64,000 nt of DNA. Source: Trema orientale. Lineage: Eukaryota > Streptophyta > Magnoliopsida > Rosales > Cannabaceae. The notes beneath the pieces were generated by a model. It made no database searches. It was given only the letters and a program-made list of their open reading frames with translations, and was not told the DNA's origin. Positions 11,255-23,303 of this stretch are shown here, in pieces. The position numbers and the translations under genes were made by a program. Position 1 is the first letter of the stretch; the number at the start of each line of letters is the position of its first letter. The stretch is from the NCBI GenBank assembly GCA_002914845.1, contig JXTC01000467.1, forward strand, positions 92,486 to 156,485, in the 5' to 3' direction.

Positions 11255-12480
11255 TTATAAACACTCTTTCATAAATTAACAAATTATTTTCCTAAAAAGG
11301 AAAAACTTGAGTAATGAGTTGACAATGATATGCAGATAATATTAGTCATCAATAAAAACAATCTAGGAAGTCATACTGTATGGTTTAAAAGGAAGTAAGA
11401 ACTCTTCAGACAAAAAAATAGAATCGACCCCATCTCTCGGCCCCATCTCTTTGTTCTTTAATATTAAGTATATTAGAAGAATTTCCAACGCCAAGAATAT
11501 CACTATTATGATGTCAGATGAATTGGATATTAATTTTACTCACAATTCTGATCTTCATTTAATTGTGAGAATTTATATATCTAAACCTTTGTATAGTTAT
11601 TGTATCTTTTTGTTTTTGGTTTTTTCGTTCTTTTTTTTTTTTAAAAATTGTTGTTTCTTTTTGTTTAATTGTTTTAACTTTGTGAAATTTTTTTTATGGC
11701 AGGTTAAAGACTTGAAACATTGGCTTGAGGATGGGGTAGGTTTTCTGTCATTTTCATGGTTTTCCCATATGTATTGTTATCTCTAAAAAAGAGAATATAA
11801 CAGGGAATATAAAGTCAGGAGAAATTTGAATTTTAGAGAGGAAAAAAAAACAAATTCATCTCTTGATTTTAGAGAGGAAAAAAAAAACAAATTCATCTCT
11901 TTCTTTCGTTTGGATTTTATCAAGAATGAAAAATTCATCTCTTTCTCTTATTTGGATTTTATCAAAAATAGAACAAAGAAAAGTATTATGAGAGAAAGTT
12001 TGGAGATATTTTAGAGGATTTAAATTATAATGAAAATTAGGAAAATATTTTCCCCCTCTTTTTTGTTCAACTTTCCTCTCACTATTTTTTTCCCTCCTAA
12101 AATCCAAAATCCAAACATAGCCGTTAATTTTTATAGAGTTAAATTTAGTGAAATATTTTATTTGTGTTTGATATTATATTGTAATATTGAAAATGTAATT
12201 TATATTTAGTGCGGAAAAATAAGCCATTTGATCAATAAATACTACTACATAATGGGGATTCAATTGAACGATTTAGTGGAGCAGAGTGCCAGTGTTGAAG
12301 ATAATAATTTGGTGATTATGGTCCCAATGTATTATCTTGGGCTCATAAGTGATAGTGATGGTTGTTGCTACATGCTGAATGGGGTTCTTTTATTGGGCTG
12401 GGCTTTTATTTGGGTAATGAGTTTATTTGGCTAACGAGGTAAGGTGCTGATACTAGCTCATTAAGGCATGTCATTAGGAT
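11255..12480. repeat. Dispersed repeat family, unit 4 (long form)
   Basis: Carries the landmarks of units 1-3 (GATGTCAGATGAATTGGATAT near 11511; GGTTAAAGACTTGAAACATTGGCTTGAGG near 11703) and continues into a 3' part absent from units 1-3. That part includes AAGCCATTTGATC (about 12223) and a short coding-like stretch around 12240-12350. It shares this extension with unit 5 directly downstream, a tandem duplication of about 1.25 kb. Confidence 0.7.
11810..12120. mobile_element. Small inverted-repeat element in unit 4
   Basis: The left arm has AATTTGAATTTTAGAGAGGAAA and the right arm TTCCCTCCTAAAATCCAAAATC, which are inverted relative to each other. The same pair occurs in unit 5. It looks like a MITE carried along when the unit duplicated. 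A ~50-bp internal duplication of the left arm is visible at 11826-11910. Confidence 0.5.
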
Positions 12481-13570
12481 AATGTTTAGTTCATAGTACT
12501 TTCTTATAAACACTTTTTTCATAAATTAATAATATTATTTTCCTAAAAGAAAAAAAACCTCGAGTAATGAGCTGACAATGAGATATGAGATAATATTAGT
12601 CATTAATAAAAGCAATCTAGGAAGTTAAACTATAGGGTTTAAAAGAAAATTAGAAATCTTCAGATAAGAAAAACAGAATCGATCCCATCTGTGGGCCCAT
12701 CTCTCTATTTTTTATTACTAAGTGTATTGGAAGAATTCCCGATGCCGTGAACGTTAATATTATAACGCTAGATGAATTTGATATCAATTTTACTCACAAT
12801 TCTAATCTTCATTTAACTATGAGAATTTGTATATCTAACCTTTGTATAGTTGTTGTGTCTTTTTGTTTTTGTTTTTCTTTGCCTTTTTTTTTAAATATAT
12901 TGTATCTTTTTGTTTTATTATTTTAACTCTGTTAAATTTTTTTTATGGTAGGTTAAAGACTTGAAACATTGGCTTGAGGCTGAGGTGGGTTTTCTATCAT
13001 TTTTATGGTTTTCACCGTATATATTATTATCTCTAAAAAAGAGAATATAATAGGGAATATAATATTTCTTGAGTCTGTTTGGGGAAGTTTGGATTTTAGG
13101 GAGGAAAGAAAATAAATTTCTATCTTTTTCTTGTTTGGATTTTATCAAACATGAAAAATTCCTCTCTTTCTCAGTTTTGATTTTATCAAAAAATGGGACC
13201 AAAAAAAGTGTTATGGGAGAAAGTTTAGAGATATTTTAGAAGATTTAGATTATAATAAAAATTAGGAAAATATTTTTCCTCTTTCTTGTTCAACTTTCCT
13301 CTTACTATTTTTTCCCCTCCTAAAATCCAAAATCCAAACATTGCCGTAAGTTTTTTAGAGTTAAATTTAGTGAAATATTTTATTTGTGTTTGTTATTATA
13401 TTGTGATATTGAAAATGTAATACATATTTGGTGCAGAAAAATAAGCCATTCGACTATTACATACTACTACATAATGGGATTCAATTGAACGATTCAGTAG
13501 AGCTGAGTGCCTTAAGTGTTGAAGACGATAAATTGTTGATTATGTTCCCAATGTGTTATCTTGGTACATA
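12480..13570. repeat. Dispersed repeat family, unit 5 (long form)
   Basis: Same order of landmarks as unit 4: AGATGAATTTGATATCAATTT near 12769, GGTAGGTTAAAGACTTGAAACATTGG near 12947, and AAGCCATTCGACTATTACATACTACTACATAATGGG near 13443. It ends shortly before the topoisomerase-like pseudogene. Confidence 0.7.
13066..13350. mobile_element. Small inverted-repeat element in unit 5
   Basis: The left end GTTTGGGGAAGTTTGGATTTT and right end AAAATCCAAAATCCAAAC face each other about 280 bp apart. Units 1-3 have only the left arm and then jump to other sequence after AAAATTAG. It has the form of a non-autonomous DNA element; its superfamily is not determined. Confidence 0.5.
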
Positions 13571-14634
13571 TTCATAGTCTTTCTCTTCTCTTATCTATTA
13601 TTAATGGTGAAATGTTTTGTTATGTGATTCTCATTCTATGAATTTCGTTTCTGTACACAACATATATAGTTACATATATTGTAAATGTCAGGTTAGATTA
13701 AGGTATGAATAAGAAAAGTCATGTGAATGCAGGAGAGATTTAATTAACTCTGCCAGTTGTCATTAAAGTTTTAAATCTTGTTTCTCCACTAACGCTCCTT
13801 TCAAAAAATAAAATAAAACAAAAAAGAAAAAAACACATAGGAAATTGCCTGGCCACTATTATAACCTTCACGCACAAAAGAATTGCTAACACTAAGCGAG
13901 AAGCTTTTTCAACCATTTTCTACCACCCAATAGTCTTCATAATCCTGTTTCTAGTCTATTTTGTGTCCTTATTTAACATATACATAATAATAATCATGCA
14001 TGATCATATTATAACACACGTAAATAATAGCATATTCTCTCTCTTTTACATCATTTCTTCATCTATCATCTTTCATGCATATATACTTATACCTATATTT
14101 CTAGATTCTGTAGTAAAGGTAAGAGAAACCTTACGAGTGTTGAGCTATCAAAGACCCCGAATTCTTAATTATGTTATTAGTAAAATTGTATATAAATATA
14201 CTAATGGGAAGATCCTAAATGATTTCACCTTACTTTATGTATATATATATATATACACACACATTTTATGACACTTTAATCATTATCATTTATTTAATTA
14301 CCTCTAAACGGATCCAAATTTTTTATTTTTCATTGCTTCTTTCATTTCACGCTTTAATCTCAGTAATTCATTTCCTGGGAAGCTTGATTCCAATCACCTT
14401 CACCTGATCCTTAAATTCTGTTATTTAAATTTGGATCCTTTGACTTTTATCATCTAACAGCTAAGTCTATGTACTATAAGTATTAGCTTAGCAAGTTATG
14501 CTCAATTATACTGGTTTAGTGTCATAAAACTTAAGTAAATATCGCAACACGAACTATCATGTACCATATCTTTTATATAAAATTTGTTTATGTAGCCTGC
14601 ATATAATAGTACATGACTCTAAGCTATAATTTAG
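13571..14634. other. AT-rich intergenic stretch
   Basis: I see no gene. A short (TA)n/(CA)n run lies at 14238-14262. It may include upstream sequence or lost exons of the pseudogene that follows. Confidence 0.4.
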
Positions 14635-16366
14635 ATGGGACTGCTTTGAACCCTGAAGCCTTCCAAGCGATGGTTCGAAAAAATTTTACTTTGATGATAC
14701 TGCTCTCTCAGGTACAATTATAGCCTTTCTCGATTAGTTAAATTTTTTTTTTTTTAAAATACGGTTCTTCTCTTTTGTTAATTTCTTTATTCAATTTGTT
14801 TGTTGTCATTGTAATAGTAGTGAGAAAATATTTAACTTTTTCTTCTCAGTCTATTCCTACAATGGCAAAACTTGTCCTTGGAGGGGATGTTAACATATTG
14901 CAAAACTTACTACGAATGATGCATCTCGAGAAAGTTAAACCAGAATATATGGAGGATCTGGTAAGTATCATGTTTGCATTTATTTTAGTCATGATTAATT
15001 AATTTGTAATTTAATTGGTTTGTGAGTTTGTGCAAAAGGTGGTTCAAGAGTTTTATGGCCTATGGTACTTTTTAATTATACGAACATTGTTTTAGTGTAA
15101 ATTTTTTGACTGAAGTAATTACTTGCTTGAAATGTTGAAATCAGCCATATCAGCATGAAGTCAAAACACCTAGTGAGATAATCGGTGTTTTAAGTACTAA
15201 TCGGGATACTTTTCGCCTGCAGACACCATCTTCCTCTAAAACAGTGACGGTGGACCAACTTGATCTTCCTTACAATATGGTTCAGACAATTTCTTTGCCG
15301 ATCTTTTTAGTAAAAGTAATGTTGGAGTCGATCCTTTTCAGTTCTTACAAGAGAGATGAAAATGGAAATAAGTACACCGAATTTACTTTTGTCGCATGTA
15401 GTGATGATAAAGCAATTTATCTTCCTGAAAAGCTCAACGTTATGTTCTCAAGGAAGAAAATAAGTTTATACGATCAAGTTCAAATTCCAAGCAATCAAAT
15501 ATAACAACTTTAACGATGGAGGTTATTCGTTCACTCTTGAACGCTTGCTCTAACAAAAAGAAGATTAACAAGAGGAGTTTATTTTATGACCATCGTCATA
15601 TAGCGTCAAGTCAGAAAATGACAGATGGTATCATTGAGGATATTACATGCATGTTGCGTTGCGCTCGTGCTAGTCTACCAGTTTATGCTAGTGAAAAAGG
15701 GCTAGTTTTGGGCAATCTCAAATTTAAGGAGGATGGCAATGCAATTGACTGCACTAAGTTTGGTTTGAGTGGAAAAAATATTCCTTTTTACGTTGATTAT
15801 GTTACAGACATTGAGAGTGAAAATGCTACATTTATACTTCTAGTAGAAAAGGATACAGTTTTTTAAATGTTGTGTCGAGAGAAATTTTATGAAAAGTATC
15901 CTTGTATAATTATTACCGGGGCAGGAATGCCTGATGTGGCATCTCGGTTGTTCCTAAGGAAGCTGAAGTTCAAGCTGAATCTGCCAGTCCTTGCTCTTAT
16001 GGATTGTGATAAGTCTGGGATTGAAATTATGTCTGTTTACCGCTATGGATCGAAGTCTATGGCGTATGACAGTGCCAATTTGATAACTCTCCAGATATCC
16101 AGTGGCTGGGAGTTAGGCCATCTGACATAAAAAAGTATAAAATACCAAAGCATTGCATCTTAACCTCCTCAGATCAGGAAATTTCAGGCTTGAGAAAAAT
16201 GTTGGATTCAGGTCCACCTTCTCACAATTTAGAGTGGAAAGAAGAAATAGAAAAAATGCTTGAGACCGCAGGAAAGGTAGAAATTGAAGCTCTAGATTGC
16301 TATGGATTGACTTATTTGGTAGATATATATTTACCAAAAAAGTTGCATGACTTAGATTATATCTAG
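14635..16366 (+). pseudogene. Topoisomerase VI subunit A / SPO11-3-like pseudogene
   Basis: The part from 15516 to 16366 matches plant TOP6A (SPO11-3/RHL2/BIN5), the DNA-cutting subunit of topoisomerase VI that acts in endoreduplication. Motifs seen: the RSLFY catalytic tyrosine at 15585-15587, [39 protein letters not shown] and a Toprim DxD (16002-16010), then a C-terminal part ending at TAG 16364-16366. It is broken by an in-frame TAA at 15864, a 2-nt insertion at 16089-16090, and frame changes near 15500 and 15520-15550. Upstream, exon-like segments 14635-14711, 14850-14960 and 15145-15504 have good splice borders and share one frame, but I do not recognise their product. Either the true N-terminus is divergent or this is a fusion. 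Confidence 0.75.
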
Positions 16367-17690
16367 ACATATGTTTTCAAATTGGATTTGGAACATGAAA
16401 ATGGGATGGCTTGGCTTTGTTTGGCTTATGGTAAACTTTGGAGTAATTAGTCAATTTGTAGCTTCTGTAATTACACACGTCATTGGATTATTACGGATTA
16501 ATCTTTTGAAATTGTTTGTTTTGTATGTTTCAAGCACTAGGGTGCTTTTGTATGAAACCTTGTTATGGAAAGTGCTTCTCAGCTTACTTGATTAAAAACT
16601 TTTGGTTTCTGCTCTAGTGGTATTTCTCTACATGTACCTTTTGCCTGACGATGATTCTGGAACTTGTTATATGTTTCTATGGTATTACATTCAACAAAGA
16701 CTTAATAGGTTTGAATTAGTTGACAGGACCCGGCCGGGTTTAGGTTTCTGAAGACTTGTGTAGGCGAAATGTTGAGAAACATCATACTGAGTCATATAAG
16801 GTATCAAACTTTCATGTTGCTCCTCTGTTTCTTATCAAAAAGAAAGATTTATGTCCCTGGCATGGAAGTGTGAATTAGTTCTATTCAAAACGATATAGTC
16901 CCATGATTTCTCTTAATAATTTATATTGATTGGGATCTGTAGTTGAAGTAGTTGCTTTACTTGCAAATACTATTGGAAGCCACAGTTTTATGCAGTTGTG
17001 GGGCAGTTAAGAGAATAACTAACTCCCATATTTGGGGAGTATCCAGTAAATTTTATATTTATTTATGAAGTTCTCATCTGAAAGCTTTTTGTTTCTTTTT
17101 TAAAGGCCTTAGAATGGCTGATTATGCTTGAAATCATGTGTGTAGTGTAGAAAGTTATTGATACAGATTCTCCTTAGGGTCTAGTTTATAAAGGGTCGAG
17201 CTCATTTGGATGAGCTACTAACTACTAACTGACCTCATTTACTTTAATGAGCTAAGAATGAGAAGAGGTTGTTGGCAAAAAAAGTGTATACACCCCTCTC
17301 AATTTTTTTGGTGTGTTCACCTTCTTATAATGAATACGTTTTAATTTTATGTCTAGTTACCTTAACAGTCTGTCAACACTCAAAATTTTTTTTTTTTTTT
17401 TTTTGGTCACTTTGTGTTTACACCTCCATTTTTTATTTTTTATTTTGATAAAATACATCTGTATTTTTAAACGGGGTATGTTTTCTAAATTTGACTAATG
17501 ACTAGTATGTTTTCCAAATATGACTAAGCATGACAGGCGTATATTTCACCTAAGTTTCCCAAATGAGAATGGAGTTTATATATATGAGCTCATTGGCCTC
17601 ATAAGTCATAAGTCCACTTTATATTTGGCTAATGATGAGCTCATATTTTAGCTGATTAATGCGTTGTTTTTTTTAAGTCAGGTAAATGAA
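16367..17690. other. Intergenic, no gene seen
   Basis: AT-rich sequence. The first ~250 bp may be the 3' end region of the pseudogene. A TGAGCTCATT/AATGAGCTC pairing around 17200-17250 and 17587-17645 hints at a decayed inverted-repeat element, without clear ends. Confidence 0.35.
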
Positions 17691-18180
17691 TGATATATTA
17701 CCTTATAATAGTGGTAAATAAGTAATTTATTTAGGCTATAATGGTAAATACGTTACCGTCTATAAGTGATAATTTTTTTTTAAAGTTATGGTAAATAAAT
17801 TATAGACCACCTCTTAATAGTGATAAATAAGTAATTTACCAGGGGTACAATGGTAAATACGCTACCGTCTGCAAGTGAAAATATTTCAAATCATAGTAAA
17901 TAAATTACATACAATCTCTTAATAGTGGTAAATAAGTAATTTACCAGTGGTATAATAGTAAATACGCTATCGTCTATAAGTTAAAATTTTTCGAGTAAAT
18001 AAATTATATACCATCTCTTAATAGTAGTAAATATGTAATTTATCAAGTGTATAATGGTAAGTATGCTACCTTCTATAACCGATAAAAATTTTCAAACCAT
18101 GATAAATAAATTATATACCACCTCTTAATATAGTGGTAAATAAGTAATTTACCAAGGGTATAATGGTAAGCACAAATTGT
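17690..18180. repeat. Minisatellite, ~105-bp unit, about 4.6 copies
   Basis: The landmark CTCTTAATAG (first copy CCTTATAATAG) recurs at about 17701, 17811, 17916, 18015 and 18122. Each is followed by GTAAATAAGTAATTTA and then ATAATGGTAAATACGCTACCGTCT. Copies have diverged by substitutions and small indels. Confidence 0.88.
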
Positions 18181-18299
18181 TAATTACTATTAAAAAAAAG
18201 GATATATTTATTCATAAAATTAAAAAGGGATATATACTAAATTGTGCCTTCAAAACTAGGGTATTTTTGTTCAATTCCCTAGACCAAAAGAATTTGAGG

Positions 18300-18680
18300 A
18301 AATTTGATTTTTTATGGTAATTTTTCAAAAAAATTGAAAAATTTCGGATTTAATTATAAAAATATCACTTTTAAAAATATTTAGAAAAATATTACTTTTT
18401 ATTAATTGATGAGATACTTAAGATAGCTAGTCGAGTTATCGGATGTAACTTGAACAGTTACTTCAAGTAACTGAATTGGTTGCTCTAATTAACCTAACTG
18501 GTTACCTCGAGTACCATTGAAAAATACCAATTTTGAAGAAAAAAATGAGATTTTTCTATAAAAGTATTATTTTTCTAATAATACTTTTCTAATATACTTT
18601 TAAAAAGTGATATTTTTCTAGGATTTTTCAAAAAGTCAATCCATCCGAAATTTTTCAAATTTTGGTACTTTAGGCCTAAA
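18300..18680. mobile_element. Fold-back element (MITE-like)
   Basis: The left arm around 18325-18385 (TTTGAAAAATTTCGGAT-like, then AAAAATATCACTTTTAAAA) is mirrored by the right arm around 18600-18665 (AAAAAGTGATATTTTTCTAGG, then CCGAAATTTTTCAAA). The middle contains GTTACCTCGAGTA and GTTACTTCAAGTAAC, themselves partly palindromic. No coding capacity. Confidence 0.6.
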
Positions 18681-19522
18681 TTTTTATAATAAGCCCAAAG
18701 AATTTTAATTCCATATTTTAAAGTCCAACCAAAACAATGGAATGAGATTTAAAAAGGGACGAATATTCCAACCAACTAAACATATTAGTATTATCATTAA
18801 TTACGATAATCTAGGATTATTATAGAGTTAATTATTTTAATCAGGACAATTGTTGAGTTCTATTTATTTATGATTTTAGTTAATATTTTGTAGTAACCTA
18901 GATGAATTAGGAGTGGTCATTTCCTGACTAAAGAGGCCAATTATGTTGATCATTTGAGGACTTGATTAATAAAATTACAAACTATTCAAATTTAACAATT
19001 AGCAATTTAGCGTCTACCCCCGTAGAAGTAGAACCATAAAACTATTTAACCTTTAGCCCTTCAAAAAATTGTTATTCTACTTCTTGAAAATTGCATGCTT
19101 ATTGTATGTTAAGGATGTCAATTCTTCCTGAAACATTTTTTATTCTAAATTGTAACCAGTGAAAATAATAATAATAATAAAAATAAAAATAACATTAAAA
19201 TTGAGTAGTTTTATTGTCAGCTGGAACTAGGTACTTAAATTTTTGACTCTACCGGCAATAACTCTCTCATGCACACTTGATAGAGAATGACACTAGCCAC
19301 CAAGCTGTTAAGCTAATAAGCTCGACGCAAAAAATAAACAAATGAAGAATAAAAAGCAGCTGTTTAACTGGCAAATATCAAAATATGCCAACAAAAAAGT
19401 GTCACAACACGAGCACATATAATAGATGTTCCAATTACTAGTTAACAGAGTATATCAAACAAAAAAAGCTCCAACTACTAGTTATGCAGGTTTGAATTCC
19501 TCTCCATCTTCCATAAGAAGGT
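18681..19522. other. Intergenic; 3' flank of enolase-like gene
   Basis: No gene on either strand. The last ~100 bp before 19523 would be the 3' UTR of the minus-strand gene. Confidence 0.4.
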
Positions 19523-22500
19523 TCAATCTCTATCCAATATACTTCGAACACGGGATTCCAAGACAATTTCTCTTGTAAGCTCCCCACTTATGTATCTCTT
19601 ATAGATTCCATATGGGTCCACCTTTTTGAGTTCCTCCTCCGGGAGAGACTTCACCCAATCAACACGTTCAAATATAATATCCACAACACGTTTCATATCC
19701 CTGCCATTCAATAGGTGTTAAAATATGCAGAGAAACAAATAAGTGTCCGCAATAAGTCAGATTAGTGGCTTAGCTTTCAACCTGTTTACATTCTCTGTTG
19801 ACGCCTCAATATCAATATCCTTAAGCTGCATGCAACACCAAATTAACATATCAATCTCAATCTCAATCTCACATTAACATATCAATCTCAATCTCATCGA
19901 ACTACCATCCAAGATGAGGCCACTTGAGACATTCTCAACTCACGAGGCCCTTTTCCACTCTTGGATGTCAGTTTCTTCAAGTGGAAAATATAATAAGAAC
20001 TGACATCATAAAAACCTCGCCATAGTGGTGCCCGTTTTAAAGTCTCAATTTTAAAATAATTAGAAAAAAATCTAAAGAAAAGAGTTCAATAAATAGGAGA
20101 CTAACCCTATCACACATATTACAAGGCTTGTCCTCGTTGATGCATGAAACTCCTATCTCAATTCCAAACTGAAATTAATAGAGAAAAATCCATGAGAATA
20201 TTAAGAAGTATTATACAATAATATAAAAGTCGAACACGAACAATTACCGCTCCAAAACCCACAAAGAGATCAGCTATATCTCTGTCCATCTCACAACTGC
20301 AGGCAAACAGTAAAACCACTTAACTAATAATAGTAATACGAAATACATGTGTCTACAACTTAATAATTGTAAAAACCCTTCCAAACCTGTTGTGGCCTGC
20401 CATAAAAAGTTTACAATCAGCTTGTTTGGACAATTTCAGAGCTTTAGTGTATTCTGTTACAGTTCCTAATTGGTTGACCTGTCACCAATAAAATAGCAAG
20501 AGTTGTGAGTACGCATAGTCATAAATCTCTAATAAAACTATAAAGGACAGAAACAGATCTCATTGGTACCTGAAGAAAAAAAGAATTGCAAATTTTACTT
20601 TTGACTGCCATCATAACCATCTGAAACCATTAATAAGAGAAGAAATTTCATTTGAGATGCATTTAACTATGTAAATTTTACTGAGAAGAGATAACAATTA
20701 TCAAGAGAAAAATCATAAATCTAGACCTTTGGGTTGGTCATAGAATGGTCTTCCCTAAGGACTCGAACTTTAAACTCAACGATATCACCCATCTCCATTG
20801 AAGATTCATAATCGTACTCAACAGCATTGGTTAACTCGGAGTACTGTTCCAACTTGTCTTCGTGAAATGGATTTTTGATAAACATAATAGGATTCAAAGC
20901 CACAGTTGTCAAAAAAGATATATAATCTTTCTTTTCCTATGGGCAAGAATTAAACAAAAATAAACATATTTTAAGAGTAATTAAGGAAAAAAAAAAGGAA
21001 AAAAGAAAACACAAATGATAACAGCCAAATGCACAATCTGTTATTAAAGGATTAGGCCAAGAATGGCTCAAACATCAAGGTGATATATAGACTACTTACA
21101 GTACACCGGTCATATAACTCGGATCCACAAAATTCCATTCCAATGTAAACCTAAAACAAAAATGCAAATATGTAAACCCTTCAAAATCTCTAGTAATTTT
21201 AAATATCCTCATATATCCATCAAATTCTCTTGTGGTTGGAGGCAAAAATAAAATGGAAGAGAAAACTAACACGAGATCTGTATGAACTTTTAATGACGGT
21301 AGATAGCAACTTTATAGCTTCCCCAATCTACCAGATTCACACACACCAAAAAAAAAAAAAAAAAAGACATTAACAAAATTGCAAATTGAAAAAAAAAAAC
21401 ATATTAAATAATTCTCGAGTTAAAAAAAAAAAAGAGGAAAAATTTAATCAATAATCTATATGAAGTAAAACAACCGGAATATCAAGATTGTAACCACCAG
21501 CATCATCCTCCTTGCTAGCATCCTGGCCAAATTTCTGGATAATAGAAGCCTTGAGGGGGAGGAAATGCATGTTAGTATGCAAGCAACCAACGCATTTACT
21601 TTTTAGTAACACATGTACAAAGTCAACTTAAGAGGGAAAAGTTGAAAGTACCTTCAAATGCACCCGATATATATCCCTAACTGCAACGATGGCCTTTCCA
21701 AATGTAGGAAATTCAGTAGGAACAATCATCAAATGCTGCAGGCAGAAATATAGCACAGATTGCTCAAAACAAGGGCCATCCATGAGAAAGCAAAATCTAA
21801 TGAAAATAATGGAATAGAAAGACATGCCTGCTTAGCACGTTTCTTTCCTGGATCTGATTCACCGTTATTAATGACCTTGAAAGCGGGAAAGGGATAGTCA
21901 TAGTTATCATTGTTGCCAACAACTTCCATGATGTACTGCAGAAAAAGGGCCAAGGTGATAATGTAATCAGATATGTCAACTAAAAGAAAAGAAAAGAAAA
22001 GAAAAGCGTCAATATCCAGCCCACAAGACAATTCCATATTAATATCCTCTAATATCCATAATACGAGGGATACCTTGTAAAGAGGCTTATTTTTTACGCG
22101 AGCACCAGCTTTGCAGACGGCAAGTGAAACTGCCAATATCAAATTGGAAATGGCCTGATACCACCACAAGATCACTTATGATGTGATCTAAAATGATAAT
22201 AGTTATTCAAGACATAGTGACATATAGTGACAAAGTGGTCAGTTTACGACAATACCTTCTTCACCGGGACATGAACAAAATGCTCAGCAAATTTTGCAGC
22301 AAATTGCTGAGTCATAAGTTCGTCAATAGCAGCCTGCTCAATTGGGTCCTAATAAAACAATAAAAAAGATCGATAAGTTGTCCATGTGTAGGGAATAATA
22401 TAATAACTTTGGAAAACGAAGAAAATAAAATAAAACAAAATAAAAAATAAAAGTTGCCAATGGTTAAATGAGGAGTATTGACTTGAACTAACCTTCCCAA

Positions 22501-23303
22501 TCAATAAGGGGAGAACGAATTCGTCTAAAAAGTCGATACCCTATAAACGCAGCAGCAGCAGCAGCAGGTATGAGTAAATCAATATTTTTTTTTAATACAA
22601 TTGTTAGGTTAAGAATGGGGATTGAACCCCAAACCTCATACTCCTCAAAGTGGAGCTTTTGTGGTAATATTGACTATAAATAAGAACAACAAAAAAGTAT
22701 CAGAGAGAAATTACAACTTACTGTGAGCAAAGGACCTCGCTTTGCAACGGTTACTAAAAGTAAAATCACAAAAACACAAAACATAAATCAACAAACGTGA
22801 TCCTTTCACGAAAAAAACAACAACAACAACAAACGTGAATTTACTTTTAATGTAAACTTATTATAATAAGCCGAGGAATAAAAAAAAATAAAAAATAAAA
22901 ATAGCCTAAAACCTGGACATGAAAGGGATGCTGTTGTAACTGATAAATCGCTCAAAGTCAAGTCCACCTGCAGCCATAAATAATTATTTAACTAAGTTTA
23001 TCAACATGACATAATATATATTCTGAAAAGTAAACAAATATATATGTTGAATTTCGAACCGTGATTATGGGAATGTTAAGGCTAACAGAGGTTAGGCCAA
23101 CCATCACTCTTGAGATCGTCAATTTCTTTGTCTGCCTAGTAGACTTGAAGAAGAAGAAGAAGAAGAAGCTATTAGCTATTTAAGAAGAAGAAGAAGTTGA
23201 AAACCCGGAACAAATTGAACAAACGAACCTCCTCCTCGATGACTAAGCCATCAAAGCGGCACACCATATCTTTTACATGACCTGATACCACCTCCTCCGC
23301 CAT
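19523..23303 (-). CDS. Enolase-like protein, catalytic residues lost (19 exons)
   Basis: The coding parts join into 505 aa with every phase matching and no stop. Exons on the plus scale: 23229-23303, 23060-23131, 22913-22967, 22722-22753, 22493-22540, 22256-22348, 22074-22154, 21828-21935, 21652-21735, 21475-21549, 21271-21327, 21100-21150, 20727-20936, 20570-20620, 20387-20478, 20248-20296, 20106-20168, 19782-19825, 19523-19700. Enolase signatures include ILAVSLAVCKAGA (exon 7), PFPAFKVINNG (exon 8) and VNQLGTVTE (exon 15). Compared with active enolase, the GASTG loop is missing and the equivalents of yeast H159, E168, E211, D246, E295, D320, K345 and K396 read D, H, A, E, K, E, Q and E; only H373 appears kept. 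Residues ~1-30 and the last ~60 are unlike canonical enolase. It is unlikely to convert 2-phosphoglycerate; a binding or regulatory role, or early decay, is possible. Confidence 0.82.
21826..21827 (-). other. GC-AG intron donor
   Basis: The intron between exons 8 and 9 of the enolase-like gene starts GCATGT rather than GT. Exon 9 joins in phase and matches the family only if this donor is used. Confidence 0.75.

Noticed and set aside
19523..23303. Processed (retroposed) enolase pseudogene
   Set aside because: Eighteen introns are present, no poly-A tail or flanking duplication, and the frame is intact.
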